Shown in pieces: positions 35,031 through 43,279 of a stretch of 64,000 nt of DNA (the stretch's first letter is position 1; each line of letters begins with the position of its first letter). The DNA lies in the NCBI GenBank assembly GCA_965227945.1, contig CBDDGQ010000005.1, positions 186,001 through 250,000 of the forward strand, read 5' to 3'. The notes below the pieces were generated by a model. It was given only the letters and a program-made list of their open reading frames with translations, was not told where the DNA came from and made no database searches. This DNA is from Azorhizobium sp965227945. Lineage in GTDB: Bacteria; Pseudomonadota; Alphaproteobacteria; Rhizobiales; Xanthobacteraceae. A program made the translations under genes and the position numbers.

Positions 35031-36587
35031 CTATTCGGCGGCCACGGGCAGCTTCGGCGCGACGCCGAAGTCTTCCGGGAAATGGGTGAGGGCGCTCAGG
35101 ACCGGGTAGGGCGTGAAGCCGCCGAGCGCGCACAGGGAACCAAGCTTCATGGTCTGGCAAAGGTCGGTGAGCACGGCGAGGTTCGCGTCGCGCCGGTCGT
35201 TGGCCCTGATCTTGTCGAGGGTTTCCACGCCGCGGGTGGAGCCGATGCGGCACGGGGTGCACTTGCCGCAGCTTTCATGGGCGCAGAATTCCATGGCGAA
35301 GCGCGCCATGTGGGCCATGTCCACGGTGTCGTCGAACACCACCAGCCCGCCATGGCCGATGAGCGCATCCTTGGCGGCGAAGGCTTCATAGTCGAACGGG
35401 GTGTCGAACTGGCCCACCGGCATGTAGGCGCCCAGCGGTCCGCCCGCCTGCACCGCCTTCACCGGCCGGCCGGACGCGGTGCCGCCGCCGATGTCGTTCA
35501 CCAGTTCGCCCAGCGAGATGCCGAAGGCGGTCTCGTACAGGCCGCCGAACTTCACATTGCCGGCGATCTGGATCGGCATGGTGCCGCGCGACCGGCCCAT
35601 GCCGAAGTCGCGATAGAAGGCGCCGCCCTTGTCCAGGATGATCGGCACGGTGGCCAGCGAGATCAGGTTGTTAATGACGGTGGGCTTGCCGAACAGGCCC
35701 TTGTGCGCGGGCAGCGGCGGCTTGGCGCGGACCACGCCGCGCTTGCCTTCCAGGCTGTCCAGGAGCGCGGTTTCCTCGCCGCACACATAGGCGCCGGCGC
35801 CGAGCCGCATCTCGATGTCGAAATCATAGGCCGAGCCGGCCACATTCTTGCCCAGCAGGCCGTTGGCGCGGGCGATGGCGATGGCCTTCTCCATCACCAC
35901 CATCGACAGCGGATATTCCGAGCGGCAGTAGACGAAGCCCTTGGTGGCCCCCACCGCGATCCCGGCGATGGTCATGCCTTCGATCAGGCAGAAGGGGTCG
36001 GCTTCCATGATGAGGCGGTCGGCGAAGGTGCCGCTGTCGCCTTCATCCGCATTGCAGACGATGTAGCGCTGGTCCGCCGGGGCGGCGGCCACCGTGCGCC
36101 ACTTGATGCCGGTGGGGAAGCCGGCGCCGCCACGGCCGCGCAGGCCGCTGTCGAACACCTGCTCGACGGTGGCGGCGGGGCCGATCTCGATGGCTTTCGC
36201 CAGGCCGCGATAGCCGGCATGCGCCTTGTACTCGTCCAGGGAGAGCGGATCGATGATGCCGCAGCGGGCGAAGGTCAGGCGGGTCTGGTTCTTGAGATAG
36301 GGGATCTCCTCCACCACGCCCACGCAGAGCGGGTGGTCGCCCCCTTCGAGGAACCCGGCGGCCAGCAGGCCGTCGATATCGGCGGGCTTCACCGGGCCAT
36401 AGCCGATGCGGCCGCGCGGGGTGTCCACCTCCAGCAGCGGCTCCAGCCAGAACAGGCCGCGCGAGCCGTTGCGCACGATCTGCGCCGCGGCGCCGCGGGC
36501 GGCCAGCGCGCTCTCCAGGGTGCGGGCGACGCGATCAGCGCCGCAGGCCACGGCGGTGGCGTCATTGGGGACGTAAAGGCGGGTCAT
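35031..36587 (-). CDS. fdsB: NAD-dependent formate dehydrogenase, beta (flavin/NAD) subunit
   Basis: 518 residues, NuoF-like. N-terminal thioredoxin-like part, FMN/NAD site L-R-G-R-G-G-A-G-F-P-T-G-I-K-W and G-A-Y-V-C-G-E-E-T-A-L-L-D-S-L-E-G, and C-terminal 4Fe-4S motif E-S-C-G-K-C-T-P-C-R. It passes electrons from FdsA to NAD. Starts four bases into the fdsG end (overlap) and lies nine bases before fdsA, so co-translated with both. Confidence 0.95.
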   Translation of the reverse strand: MTRLYVPNDATAVACGADRVARTLESALAARGAAAQIVRNGSRGLFWLEPLLEVDTPRGRIGYGPVKPADIDGLLAAGFLEGGDHPLCVGVVEEIPYLKNQTRLTFARCGIIDPLSLDEYKAHAGYRGLAKAIEIGPAATVEQVFDSGLRGRGGAGFPTGIKWRTVAAAPADQRYIVCNADEGDSGTFADRLIMEADPFCLIEGMTIAGIAVGATKGFVYCRSEYPLSMVVMEKAIAIARANGLLGKNVAGSAYDFDIEMRLGAGAYVCGEETALLDSLEGKRGVVRAKPPLPAHKGLFGKPTVINNLISLATVPIILDKGGAFYRDFGMGRSRGTMPIQIAGNVKFGGLYETAFGISLGELVNDIGGGTASGRPVKAVQAGGPLGAYMPVGQFDTPFDYEAFAAKDALIGHGGLVVFDDTVDMAHMARFAMEFCAHESCGKCTPCRIGSTRGVETLDKIRANDRRDANLAVLTDLCQTMKLGSLCALGGFTPYPVLSALTHFPEDFGVAPKLPVAAE

Positions 36588-37063
36588 TGGTTGCTCTCCG
36601 CCACCAGCTCATCGATGCAGCTCTGATCGAGGCGGCCCACCAGCCGGCCGTCGATCATGCCCGCCGGCGCGCAGGCGCACAGGCCGAGGCAATAGATCGG
36701 CTCCAGGGTCACCCGGCCGTCCGGGGAGGTTTCGCCCATGGCCACGCTCAGACGCTCTTCCGCATAAGCGGTCAGCGCGTGCGAGCCCATGGCCTGGCAG
36801 GCTTCGGCGGAGCACAGCTTGATGACGTGGCGGCCCGGCGGCTCGCGGCGGAAGTCATGATAGAAAGTCACAACGCCGTAGACTTCCGCCCGCGACAGGT
36901 TGAGACTTTCCGCGATCATCGGCACCACGGGATCGGGCACGAAGCCGAACGCTTCCTGGACCGCATGCAGGATTGGCATGGTGGCCCCGTCCAGATGCCG
37001 GTGCGACGCAATGATTTCCGATGCGCGGTTGGCGCTCCACGGTTCGAAGCCGGCCATCGGCAA
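36584..37063 (-). CDS. fdsG: NAD-dependent formate dehydrogenase, gamma subunit
   Basis: 159 residues, NuoE-like thioredoxin fold with one 2Fe-2S cluster: C-S-A-E-A-C-Q-A-M-G and C-L-G-L-C-A-C-A-P-A. The N-terminal helical part includes G-A-T-M-P-I-L-H-A-V-Q-E-A-F-G. First gene of the fds operon; an operator-like dyad lies 91-109 bases upstream of its ATG. Confidence 0.93.
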   Translation of the reverse strand: MPMAGFEPWSANRASEIIASHRHLDGATMPILHAVQEAFGFVPDPVVPMIAESLNLSRAEVYGVVTFYHDFRREPPGRHVIKLCSAEACQAMGSHALTAYAEERLSVAMGETSPDGRVTLEPIYCLGLCACAPAGMIDGRLVGRLDQSCIDELVAESNQ

Positions 37064-37153
37064 GTGCCCTTCCCTAGTCCGCCTGAAGCGGGTTTCCTTG
37101 TGATCGTTCCAGAGAACATGGCACAGGCGGGGGGAGGATCAAGCGAGCTGTGG

Positions 37154-37172
37154 GATGTTGCGATAGAACATC
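37154..37172. promoter_or_regulatory. GATGTT-N7-AACATC dyad, candidate fds operator
   Basis: Perfect 6-bp arms (37154-37159 and 37167-37172), 91 bases before the fdsG ATG. In other bacteria fds operons are controlled by a LysR-type FdsR; no such gene is adjacent here, so the regulator is unknown. The nearby TGT...ACA has nine, not ten, bases between, so it is not a NifA site. Confidence 0.45.
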
Positions 37173-37706
37173 TCTATGCAAATAAGGCAGGAAACGCGGC
37201 CGGTTCGGCGGTATTCCGCCATTTCGCTGACGTTGCGGACGGGTGACCCACGGCCCAAAAGCGTTGATTTGCCGTTATTGATCGGCCTTCTCTATCTTTC
37301 CCTCGCGGCAGTCGCCCTCGCGCGCGCGATCATGCTGCACTGCGGTAGGGCGCTGCGGCCGACCTCAAGCGTGGCGCGGGCCGCCGCAAAATCTTTCGGG
37401 CCGGGAGCTTCGGATGGCGCGCGGCATGCGGGTCCGCGCCCCCGGCGTCGCTGCCGACCGCGTGATGCGATGGGGCCAAAGACCTCAGGAGGACGGCAGA
37501 TTCGCAGCGGTGCGGCGCGCGTGAGGGGCGCGGTCCCGGTGGCGCAGGTCCCTGCGGCGAAAAGGGGGAGGGGGTGCGTTGTGCGGGTGGCGGGCTTCCG
37601 CTGGACTGAAGGGGGCTTACGCTGAACGGGTGGCCGGGCTTTCGCCGAACGGACGCGAGGCAGATCCTTCGCCGCGCGGGACCTCGCCGCCGGCACGCGG
37701 CAGAAC

Positions 37707-37726
37707 CCACCCCCGCAAGGGGGAGG
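37707..37726. repeat. GC-rich palindromic element, second copy
   Basis: CCACCCCCGCAAGGGGGAGG is nearly the reverse complement of the element at 16326-16346. One mismatch breaks the outer arm. It lies 50 bases after the end of the last gene of the nifW-fix unit (reading leftward) and may help end that transcript. Confidence 0.5.
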
Positions 37727-37776
37727 GCGTGCGTCCAGCGGGACGTCCACCGGCGGTCATGCGCCGGTGGAGAGGG

Positions 37777-37986
37777 TCACGCGGCGGCGCCGGCCTGCAG
37801 GGCCGCCAGTTCCTTGCGGGCGTCATCCAGGGCCTTGAACGTGTCATAGGTCTCCTGCGCCACCTTGAGGATGTTCTCCCAGCCGGTGGGCAGATCCTCG
37901 GACAGATCGTGCAGGTTCATCTTGGTGTTCACGGACTTGGACGAGAGCTTCTTGATCTCGGCCTTCAGGGTCTCGATGTCGGACAT
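37777..37986 (-). CDS. CCE_0567-type small nif-associated protein
   Basis: 69 residues: M-S-D-I-E-T-L-K-A-E-I-K-K-L-S-S-K, M-N-L-H-D-L-S-E-D-L-P, then A-Q-E-T-Y-D-T-F-K-A-L-D-D-A-R-K-E-L. This is the helical-hairpin family exemplified by cyanobacterial CCE_0567 (older name DUF683), found in nif clusters and reported to be metal-binding. Exact role in nitrogenase cofactor supply is unproven. It follows fixX by 36 bases and is the last gene of the fix operon. Confidence 0.85.
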   Translation of the reverse strand: MSDIETLKAEIKKLSSKSVNTKMNLHDLSEDLPTGWENILKVAQETYDTFKALDDARKELAALQAGAAA

Positions 37987-38022
37987 AATGGCTCTCCTGC
38001 CCTTTCGTGGTTCTCAGGCGTC

Positions 38023-38316
38023 TCACCCAAACTTGAACAGCACGCCGTAGCCGCCGCGCGGGTAGTTCCATTCGATGTCGCCGCTGGGTTCGGCGATCAC
38101 CCGGCAGGTGCCGCATTCCACGCAGCCGTCCACGGTGACTTCCACCTGGCCGGCTTCGTTCATGTCGTAGCAGCGGGCCGGGCACAGCTTCAGCATGCTC
38201 AGCAGCGGCGCGCTGGGCACGGTGTGCGGGCGCACCTTGATGTGGGCGCGTCCGGCATCCACGAGGTAGCGATTGTAGAACAGCTTGTCTTCCACACGGA
38301 CCTGCGGGTCGCTCAT
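38023..38316 (-). CDS. fixX: Ferredoxin-like protein FixX
   Basis: 97 residues from the ATG at 38316. Cysteines: L-C-P-A-R-C-Y and C-V-E-C-G-T-C, binding 4Fe-4S as in FixX/ETF-QO C-terminal domains; the protein ends N-Y-P-R-G-G-Y-G-V-L-F-K. FixX takes electrons from FixABC and passes them to nitrogenase via ferredoxin. Fourth gene of fixABCX, 169 bases after fixC. Confidence 0.93.
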   Translation of the reverse strand: MSDPQVRVEDKLFYNRYLVDAGRAHIKVRPHTVPSAPLLSMLKLCPARCYDMNEAGQVEVTVDGCVECGTCRVIAEPSGDIEWNYPRGGYGVLFKFG

Positions 38317-38485
38317 GTTCGATCTCCATCGGGCTGGCGGCGTCACGGCTGGACCCTGACGCCTTGCGATCATCGGATGCAGCGGGCGCGCTGCGCGTTC
38401 GCTCAAAGGTTTCCCCGTCGCGGATGCGGCGGGGCCGAAGGCCGGATGGAAGCACGCAGGTCGCGGCCGGCGTCCGCGAAGTCAC

Positions 38486-39793
38486 TCAGCGCCAGGCGCG
38501 GGCGATGCGGAACGCATCGCCGAACAGGCCAAGCCAGGATCGTGCCTCCACGAAGGAGCGCAGGGTCCGCTTTTCCTTCTCCACCTTCGGCGTGCCATCC
38601 ACCCGCAGGAAGTTCTGCATGGCCTTGGACACCAGTTGCGGATAGGTGAGGAAAAAGTTCTGCGACTGGATGTGCATCAGCGCAGGCATGTCCTTGTATT
38701 TCTTCATGTCCTTCATGACGAAAGACTCGTCCAGCATGGTCTTGTAGAGCGCCAGATTCTTGGCGGTCAGCGGCTCGCGCCGCGACTTGATCTGGAAGAT
38801 GGCCTCGGCGGCGATGCGGCCGGAGGTCATGGCGAGGTTCGAGCCCTCGCGATGGATGGCGTTGTTGAGCTGGGCGGCATCGCCCACCACCACCCAGCCG
38901 TCGCCATAGAGCTGCGGGATCGCCTTGAAGCCGCCCTCGGGGATGAGGTGGGCGGCATATTCCTTCACTTCTGAGCCCTCGATCAGCGGCGCCACCGAGG
39001 GGTGCGCCTTGAAGCGCTCCAGCAGGCCGTAGGGGGTCTCGCCGGTGTGCTGGAAATCCGCCACCAGGCAGCCGATGCCCAGCGACACGCATTCCTTGTT
39101 GGCATAGATGAAGCCCATGCCGGTCATGCCGCGGGAGATGGTGCCCGCCGCCTCGATCACCACGCCCTCGTCGCCCTTCAGGTTGAACCGGGCTTCGATG
39201 GTCTCGCGCGGCAGGAAGTGCATCTCCTTCACCGCCAGCGCCACATTCTCCGGCTTGGGCCGGGGACGCAGCTCGGCGCGGGTTCCGAGCAGGCCGTTGA
39301 CGCCTTCCGCCAGCACCACCACATCGGCGCGAAGCTCGCCGTCGCGGCGATCGGTGCGCACGCCGATCACCCGGCCATGGGGGTCCTGCACCAGCTCGGT
39401 CACCGTGGTCTCGCACAGCACCGTGGCGCCGGCCTCGCGCACCTTGCCGGAGAACCATTTGTCGAACTGGGCGCGGATGATGGTGTAGCGGTTCGGCTTT
39501 TCTTCGTTGAAGTCGTCGGACTTGTAGTGCAGCCCCACATGGGAGCGGTCGTCCATCATCCAGAAGCGCTGTTCCACCAGATGGCGCTCCAGGGGGGCAT
39601 CCTCGCGGAAGTCGGGCACCAGCTTCTCCAGCATGTCCGCATAGAGGATGGCGCCCTGCACATTCTTCGAGCCGGAATATTCGCCGCGCTCCAGCTGCAG
39701 CACCTTCAGGCCACGCTGGGCGAGGGTGAGGGCGGCGGCATTGCCCGCCATCCCCGCGCCGACGACGATCGCATCAAATTTCTCATCGATCAT
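38486..39793 (-). CDS. fixC: Electron transfer flavoprotein-quinone oxidoreductase FixC
   Basis: 435 residues. N-terminal FAD dinucleotide fold V-V-G-A-G-M-A-G-N-A-A-A and L-E-R-G; second FAD site W-V-V-V-G-D-A-A-Q. FixC is the membrane-associated quinone oxidoreductase of the bifurcating FixABCX complex, which uses NADH to reduce both quinone and a low-potential ferredoxin for nitrogenase. Spaced 46 bases after fixB. Confidence 0.95.
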   Translation of the reverse strand: MIDEKFDAIVVGAGMAGNAAALTLAQRGLKVLQLERGEYSGSKNVQGAILYADMLEKLVPDFREDAPLERHLVEQRFWMMDDRSHVGLHYKSDDFNEEKPNRYTIIRAQFDKWFSGKVREAGATVLCETTVTELVQDPHGRVIGVRTDRRDGELRADVVVLAEGVNGLLGTRAELRPRPKPENVALAVKEMHFLPRETIEARFNLKGDEGVVIEAAGTISRGMTGMGFIYANKECVSLGIGCLVADFQHTGETPYGLLERFKAHPSVAPLIEGSEVKEYAAHLIPEGGFKAIPQLYGDGWVVVGDAAQLNNAIHREGSNLAMTSGRIAAEAIFQIKSRREPLTAKNLALYKTMLDESFVMKDMKKYKDMPALMHIQSQNFFLTYPQLVSKAMQNFLRVDGTPKVEKEKRTLRSFVEARSWLGLFGDAFRIARAWR

Positions 39794-39839
39794 GGCACGC
39801 TCCTCTCCGCAAAGCCTGCGGCCTTGCTTGTGTTGTCGG

Positions 39840-40943
39840 TCAACTGGCGATCCGGTCGCGGGAATGCGGCGACAGCCGCGCGCGGAACGCCTCGGTCAGC
39901 GCCGGCAGCAGCCGGATCGCGTCGGTGACGATGCCCACATGGGCGAAGTCGAAGATCGGCGCGTTCTTGTCGGTGTTGATGGCCACGATCAGGTCGGAGC
40001 CCTCCACCCCCACCCGATGCTGGATCGCGCCCGAGATGCCGGCGGCGATATAGAGCTTCGGCCGGATGGTCTTGCCGGTCTGGCCGATCTGCCGGTCGGA
40101 GGTGACCCAGCCCTTCTGCACCAGCGGGCGCGAGCAGCCATATTCGGCCCCCAGCACCGCCGCCAGCTGGCGCACCAGCTGGAAATTCTCCGGCGAGCCC
40201 AGACCCAGGCCCCCGGCCACCACCACGTCGGCGAAGGCGAGGTTGGACTTGGCGCTGTCGCGGTCGGGCAGGAAGGACAGCACCTTGGTGACGATGTCGT
40301 CTTCCACCAGTCCCAAGGGATGAGTGATGATGCGGCCGACGGGGCGCTCCACCCGCTCCGGCATGGCCATGACGCGGGGACGCACGGTCGCCATCTGCGG
40401 CCGGTAGTTCAGCGTGTAGATGGTGCACATCAGCGAGCCGCCGAAGGTCGGGCGGGTGGCGGCGAGCGAGCCGTCGCTGTCCACGTCCAGTTCGGTGCAG
40501 TCGGCGGTGAGGCCGGTGAGCAAGGTGGTGGCCACCGAGCCGGCGAGATCGCGGCCCAAGGTGGTGGCGCCCAGCAGCAGGATTTCCGGCTGGTAGGTGT
40601 TCACCACGTCGGTGAGGGCCTTGGTATAGGCCTCGTTGCGATAGTCGGTGAGCAGGTTGTCGGCCACCACATAGGCGAGATCCGCGCCATAGCAGAAGGC
40701 CTCGGCGGCAGCCGCCTGGATGGCCTCGCCCTCCGGCCCGATGACCACGGCGGCCAGATCCACCTTCAGCTTGTTGGCGAGCGTGCGCCCGGCGCCCAGC
40801 AGTTCCCACGACACCGGGTGAACCTGGCCGCGCTCCTGCTCGATGAACACCCAGACGTGCTTATAGGCCTTGAAGTGCTCGGGCAGCTCCTTCTTGGTGG
40901 CTGCCCGGCCGGCGGCGGCCGGTGCTTTGGTGGGTTCGCTCAT
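39840..40943 (-). CDS. fixB: Electron transfer flavoprotein alpha subunit FixB
   Basis: 367 residues. C-terminal FAD domain shows V-A-G-G-L-G-L-G-S-P-E-N-F and P-K-L-Y-I-A-A-G-I-S-G-A-I-Q-H. The N-terminal 30 residues are a Lys/Ala-rich extension typical of nif-type FixB. With FixA it forms the bifurcating ETF. Follows fixA by 19 bases. Confidence 0.95.
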   Translation of the reverse strand: MSEPTKAPAAAGRAATKKELPEHFKAYKHVWVFIEQERGQVHPVSWELLGAGRTLANKLKVDLAAVVIGPEGEAIQAAAAEAFCYGADLAYVVADNLLTDYRNEAYTKALTDVVNTYQPEILLLGATTLGRDLAGSVATTLLTGLTADCTELDVDSDGSLAATRPTFGGSLMCTIYTLNYRPQMATVRPRVMAMPERVERPVGRIITHPLGLVEDDIVTKVLSFLPDRDSAKSNLAFADVVVAGGLGLGSPENFQLVRQLAAVLGAEYGCSRPLVQKGWVTSDRQIGQTGKTIRPKLYIAAGISGAIQHRVGVEGSDLIVAINTDKNAPIFDFAHVGIVTDAIRLLPALTEAFRARLSPHSRDRIAS

Positions 40944-40962
40944 GGGCTTGGCTCCCTCGTCC

Positions 40963-41808
40963 TCAGTAGCCGCGGGCCAGCGTCGCGAGCTCGGCTTCGA
41001 GCTTGGGCTGGCGGGCGAAAAGGGTCTCGATCAAGGCATCGGCGGGCGGGCGGGTGCCCACATCCACCATGGCGGCCTTCTCGGCGCGCGGCGCCGGGGC
41101 GAACACGCGCTTGACGATGGTGGGCGAGCCGCGCAGGCCGCACTTGGCGATGTCCTCGACGCCGGCGTCCTGGGCGCTCCACCGGACGATCTCCGCCCGC
41201 GCGGCGCGCAGGGCATCGGCCATGCCGCCGCGGCGGATCTCGTTGGTGGCCTCCAGCATGGTGATGAGGCAGGGCAGCTGGGTCTTCAGCAGTTGCACGC
41301 CGCCTTCCGAGCGCCGTTCCGCCTCGATGGTCCGCCCCGCCAGATCCAAGGCGCTGATCTTGGCCACATAGGTGAGCTGCAGCAGGCCGAGCCGCTTGGC
41401 GATGCCCGGGCCCACCTGGGCGGTGTCGCCGTCGATGGTCTGCTTGCCGGTGAAGATCAGGTCCGGCGTGCCGAAGGTCTCGCCGATCTTGCGCACGGCG
41501 GTGGCCAGCGCATAGGTGGTGGCAAGCGTGTCGGCGCCGGCAAAAAAGCGGTCGGTCAGCAGCACCGCGCGGTCGGCGCCGAAGGTGAGCGCCTTGCGCA
41601 GGCTGTCCTCGGCGGAGGGCGGGCCCATGGTGAGCACGGTCACCTCGCCGCCGAACTGATCCCGCAGGGCAAGGGCCGCTTCCAGCGCGAACAGGTCATA
41701 GGGGTTGATGATGGTCGGCACCCCCTGACGCATGATGGTGTTCGTCACGGGATGGACGCGGATCTGCGCGGAATCTGGGACCTGCTTGATGCAGACGACA
41801 CTGTGCAT
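40963..41808 (-). CDS. fixA: Electron transfer flavoprotein beta subunit FixA
   Basis: 281 residues from the ATG at 41808. Features: V-V-C-I-K-Q-V-P-D-S at the start, I-I-N-P-Y-D-L-F-A-L-E-A-A-L, F-T-G-K-Q-T-I-D-G-D-T-A-Q-V-G-P. It carries the NADH-facing flavin of the FixAB bifurcating pair. A strong sigma-54 -24/-12 element lies 58 bases upstream, so fixABCX can be transcribed separately from nifW. Confidence 0.95.
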   Translation of the reverse strand: MHSVVCIKQVPDSAQIRVHPVTNTIMRQGVPTIINPYDLFALEAALALRDQFGGEVTVLTMGPPSAEDSLRKALTFGADRAVLLTDRFFAGADTLATTYALATAVRKIGETFGTPDLIFTGKQTIDGDTAQVGPGIAKRLGLLQLTYVAKISALDLAGRTIEAERRSEGGVQLLKTQLPCLITMLEATNEIRRGGMADALRAARAEIVRWSAQDAGVEDIAKCGLRGSPTIVKRVFAPAPRAEKAAMVDVGTRPPADALIETLFARQPKLEAELATLARGY

Positions 41809-41865
41809 GCGGATGCTCCGAAGCTGGCGGGCAGCCTGCGACCGGCAGCCTTGGCATGGAGAACA

Positions 41866-41880
41866 GCAAGTGTCGTACCA
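41866..41880 (-). promoter_or_regulatory. Sigma-54 -24/-12 promoter of fixABCX
   Basis: On the minus strand TGGTACG-ACAC-TTGC, one mismatch to TGGCACG-N4-TTGC, with correct GG-N10-GC spacing. 58 bases before fixA. No exact TGT-N10-ACA NifA site was found in the 315-bp gap to nifW, so activation may use the site upstream of nifW or a degenerate one. Confidence 0.82.
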
Positions 41881-42123
41881 AGTGCGCAGGCGCAAAAAAG
41901 ATCGCGGAGATTCAAGGGATTGGCGGGATCGGGGGCGGGATGTTCACGGCGGGTCCCGTCACCCGCGGGGAAAACATTTCACGCCGCGTCGGGAATGCGA
42001 CAGCCGGGTCGGATGGACCGTCGGGCCGGGTGTCGCGCGGCGCCGCGGGGCACCGGTCGCGCACGCGCACGCCCCGGCGGCCCGCCGCCGCAAGGGGGCG
42101 GGGCCGCCGGGGCGGGCGAGGGA

Positions 42124-42453
42124 TCACTTCAGGGTGGTGAGGGGCACGAAGGTGGGCGGCTTTGCCGGCTTCACGGCGTCTTTCAGCACCTTGAATACCC
42201 GCTGGTCGATGGGCGAGGAGGCCACGAAATCCGCATAGGCCTGTTCCAGCACCGCCTTGCAGCGCTCGGCCACCACCGTGTCGGGCTGGCCGGAGAAGTC
42301 CTCGCTCACCAGATACTGCCCCATCCGCCGCAGGATATGCAGGCGCGCCACCGCCAGCAGCTTGGGGTCAAAGTCGACGCCCAGCAGGGTGAAGAAATCC
42401 TCCGCCGAGGAGGTCTTGTTCAACTGGTCGAGGATCGCGGGGGACGTGCTCAT
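42124..42453 (-). CDS. nifW: Nitrogenase stabilising/protective protein NifW
   Basis: 109 residues, ATG at 42453 with GAAGGAG upstream. NifW signature: L-N-K-T-S-S-A-E-D-F-F-T-L-L-G-V-D-F-D-P and V-A-R-L-H-I-L-R-R-M-G-Q-Y-L. NifW protects or matures the MoFe protein against oxygen. It precedes fixABCX on the same strand. Its own promoter and NifA site lie upstream. Confidence 0.93.
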   Translation of the reverse strand: MSTSPAILDQLNKTSSAEDFFTLLGVDFDPKLLAVARLHILRRMGQYLVSEDFSGQPDTVVAERCKAVLEQAYADFVASSPIDQRVFKVLKDAVKPAKPPTFVPLTTLK

Positions 42454-42575
42454 CGCCAAAGCTCCTTCAAGCGGGCCACCTGAACGCGGGAAGTCCTGTG
42501 CGGCGCGCCCCCACAGGCCCGCGGGCCTCCGCCGCGGGAGGCCGCGGTCCGGCGGCGCGCAGCGCTGGGGGCGAA

Positions 42576-42590
42576 GCAACCGCCATGCCA
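42576..42590 (-). promoter_or_regulatory. Sigma-54 -24/-12 promoter of nifW
   Basis: Minus strand TGGCATG-GCGG-TTGC, one mismatch to consensus, GG-N10-GC spacing exact. 123 bases upstream of the nifW ATG and 56 bases downstream of a perfect NifA site. Confidence 0.88.
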
Positions 42591-42645
42591 GCCGGGGCGG
42601 ATCGGCTAAGCCATTGAAGTTTTGAGTGTTTCCAATCGGCCGCTA

Positions 42646-42661
42646 TGTCGGCATTCGGACA
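42646..42661. promoter_or_regulatory. NifA upstream activator site of nifW
   Basis: TGTCGGCATTCGGACA, an exact TGT-N10-ACA. It lies just upstream of the nifW sigma-54 element, at the usual distance for NifA looping. Confidence 0.85.
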
Positions 42662-42725
42662 ATGCCCACATCGTCCGTGGCGCTGTCCGGTCGGTGTCGG
42701 CCGCCGGCGCCGCGCGCCGGGCGGC

Positions 42726-43268
42726 CTAGCGGGTGGGACGCAGCTTGCGCAGGCGCACCACCACATCCACCCCATCCACCTCGAAATCGGCGGGAATGGG
42801 CGGCAGGCGGCCGATCACCACATGGTCGGCGGGAATGTCCACCAGAGCGTGCTCGCCCTCGATGAAGAAATGGTGGTGGCGGCTGGGATTGGTGTCGAAG
42901 AAGGCGATGGTGGAATTGATGCCGATCCGCCGCAGCAGCCCCGCCTCGGTGAAATGGTTCAGCGTGTTGTAGACGGTGGCCAGCGACATGGGGATCCGCG
43001 CCTTCACCGCCTCGTCATGCAGCGCGCTGGCGGTGATGTGGCGGTTGCCTTTGGAGAACAGCAGACGGGCCAGCACCACCCGCTGCCGGGTGGGCCGCAG
43101 CCCGGCCCGGCGCAGCATGGTGCTGCACTCGCGCCAGGCACGGTCGTCGGGGATCATCCGTCGCCACACCAGGCGCAGGCCCTGGTCCATGTCGTCCAGA
43201 TCCAGCACCGCCGGGTCCAGGGGGAGAGAGGCGGGCCGGTGGTGGCCGGGCGCGGGCATGTGGTCCAT
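42726..43268 (-). CDS. Fur-family regulator, Irr-like
   Basis: 180 residues (ATG at 43268; second ATG at 43259). Fur-type winged helix: L-R-R-A-G-L-R-P-T-R-Q-R-V-V-L and S-L-A-T-V-Y-N-T-L-N-H-F-T-E-A-G-L-L. The R-H-H-H-F-F motif and absence of the paired C-x2-C zinc cysteines place it with Irr (iron response regulator), which senses iron through haem status. The N-terminal 45 residues are longer than in classical Irr. It begins 11 bases after nifQ, so it probably belongs to the nifH-nifQ transcript. Confidence 0.8.
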   Translation of the reverse strand: MDHMPAPGHHRPASLPLDPAVLDLDDMDQGLRLVWRRMIPDDRAWRECSTMLRRAGLRPTRQRVVLARLLFSKGNRHITASALHDEAVKARIPMSLATVYNTLNHFTEAGLLRRIGINSTIAFFDTNPSRHHHFFIEGEHALVDIPADHVVIGRLPPIPADFEVDGVDVVVRLRKLRPTR

Positions 43269-43279
43269 GGCGAGGGCCT

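Larger units (their letters stand above)
37064..37776. other. 713-bp intergenic region between fds and the nif/fix island
   Basis: Holds the fdsG promoter side with the dyad at 37154-37172, an AT-richer patch around 37150-37190 and a GC-rich palindrome at 37707-37726. A 149-codon open frame (37176-37625) begins in the promoter patch. Its product is Arg/Pro-rich with no recognisable domain, and I do not consider it a gene. Confidence 0.6.

Noticed and set aside
37156..37170. TGT...ACA pair upstream of fdsG as NifA site
   Set aside because: Nine bases lie between, not ten, and it is part of the longer GATGTT/AACATC dyad; no sigma-54 element is present.
37176..37625. 149-codon open frame in the fds-nif gap
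   Set aside because: Starts inside the fdsG promoter patch, has no ribosome binding site and gives an Arg/Pro-rich product with no domain.
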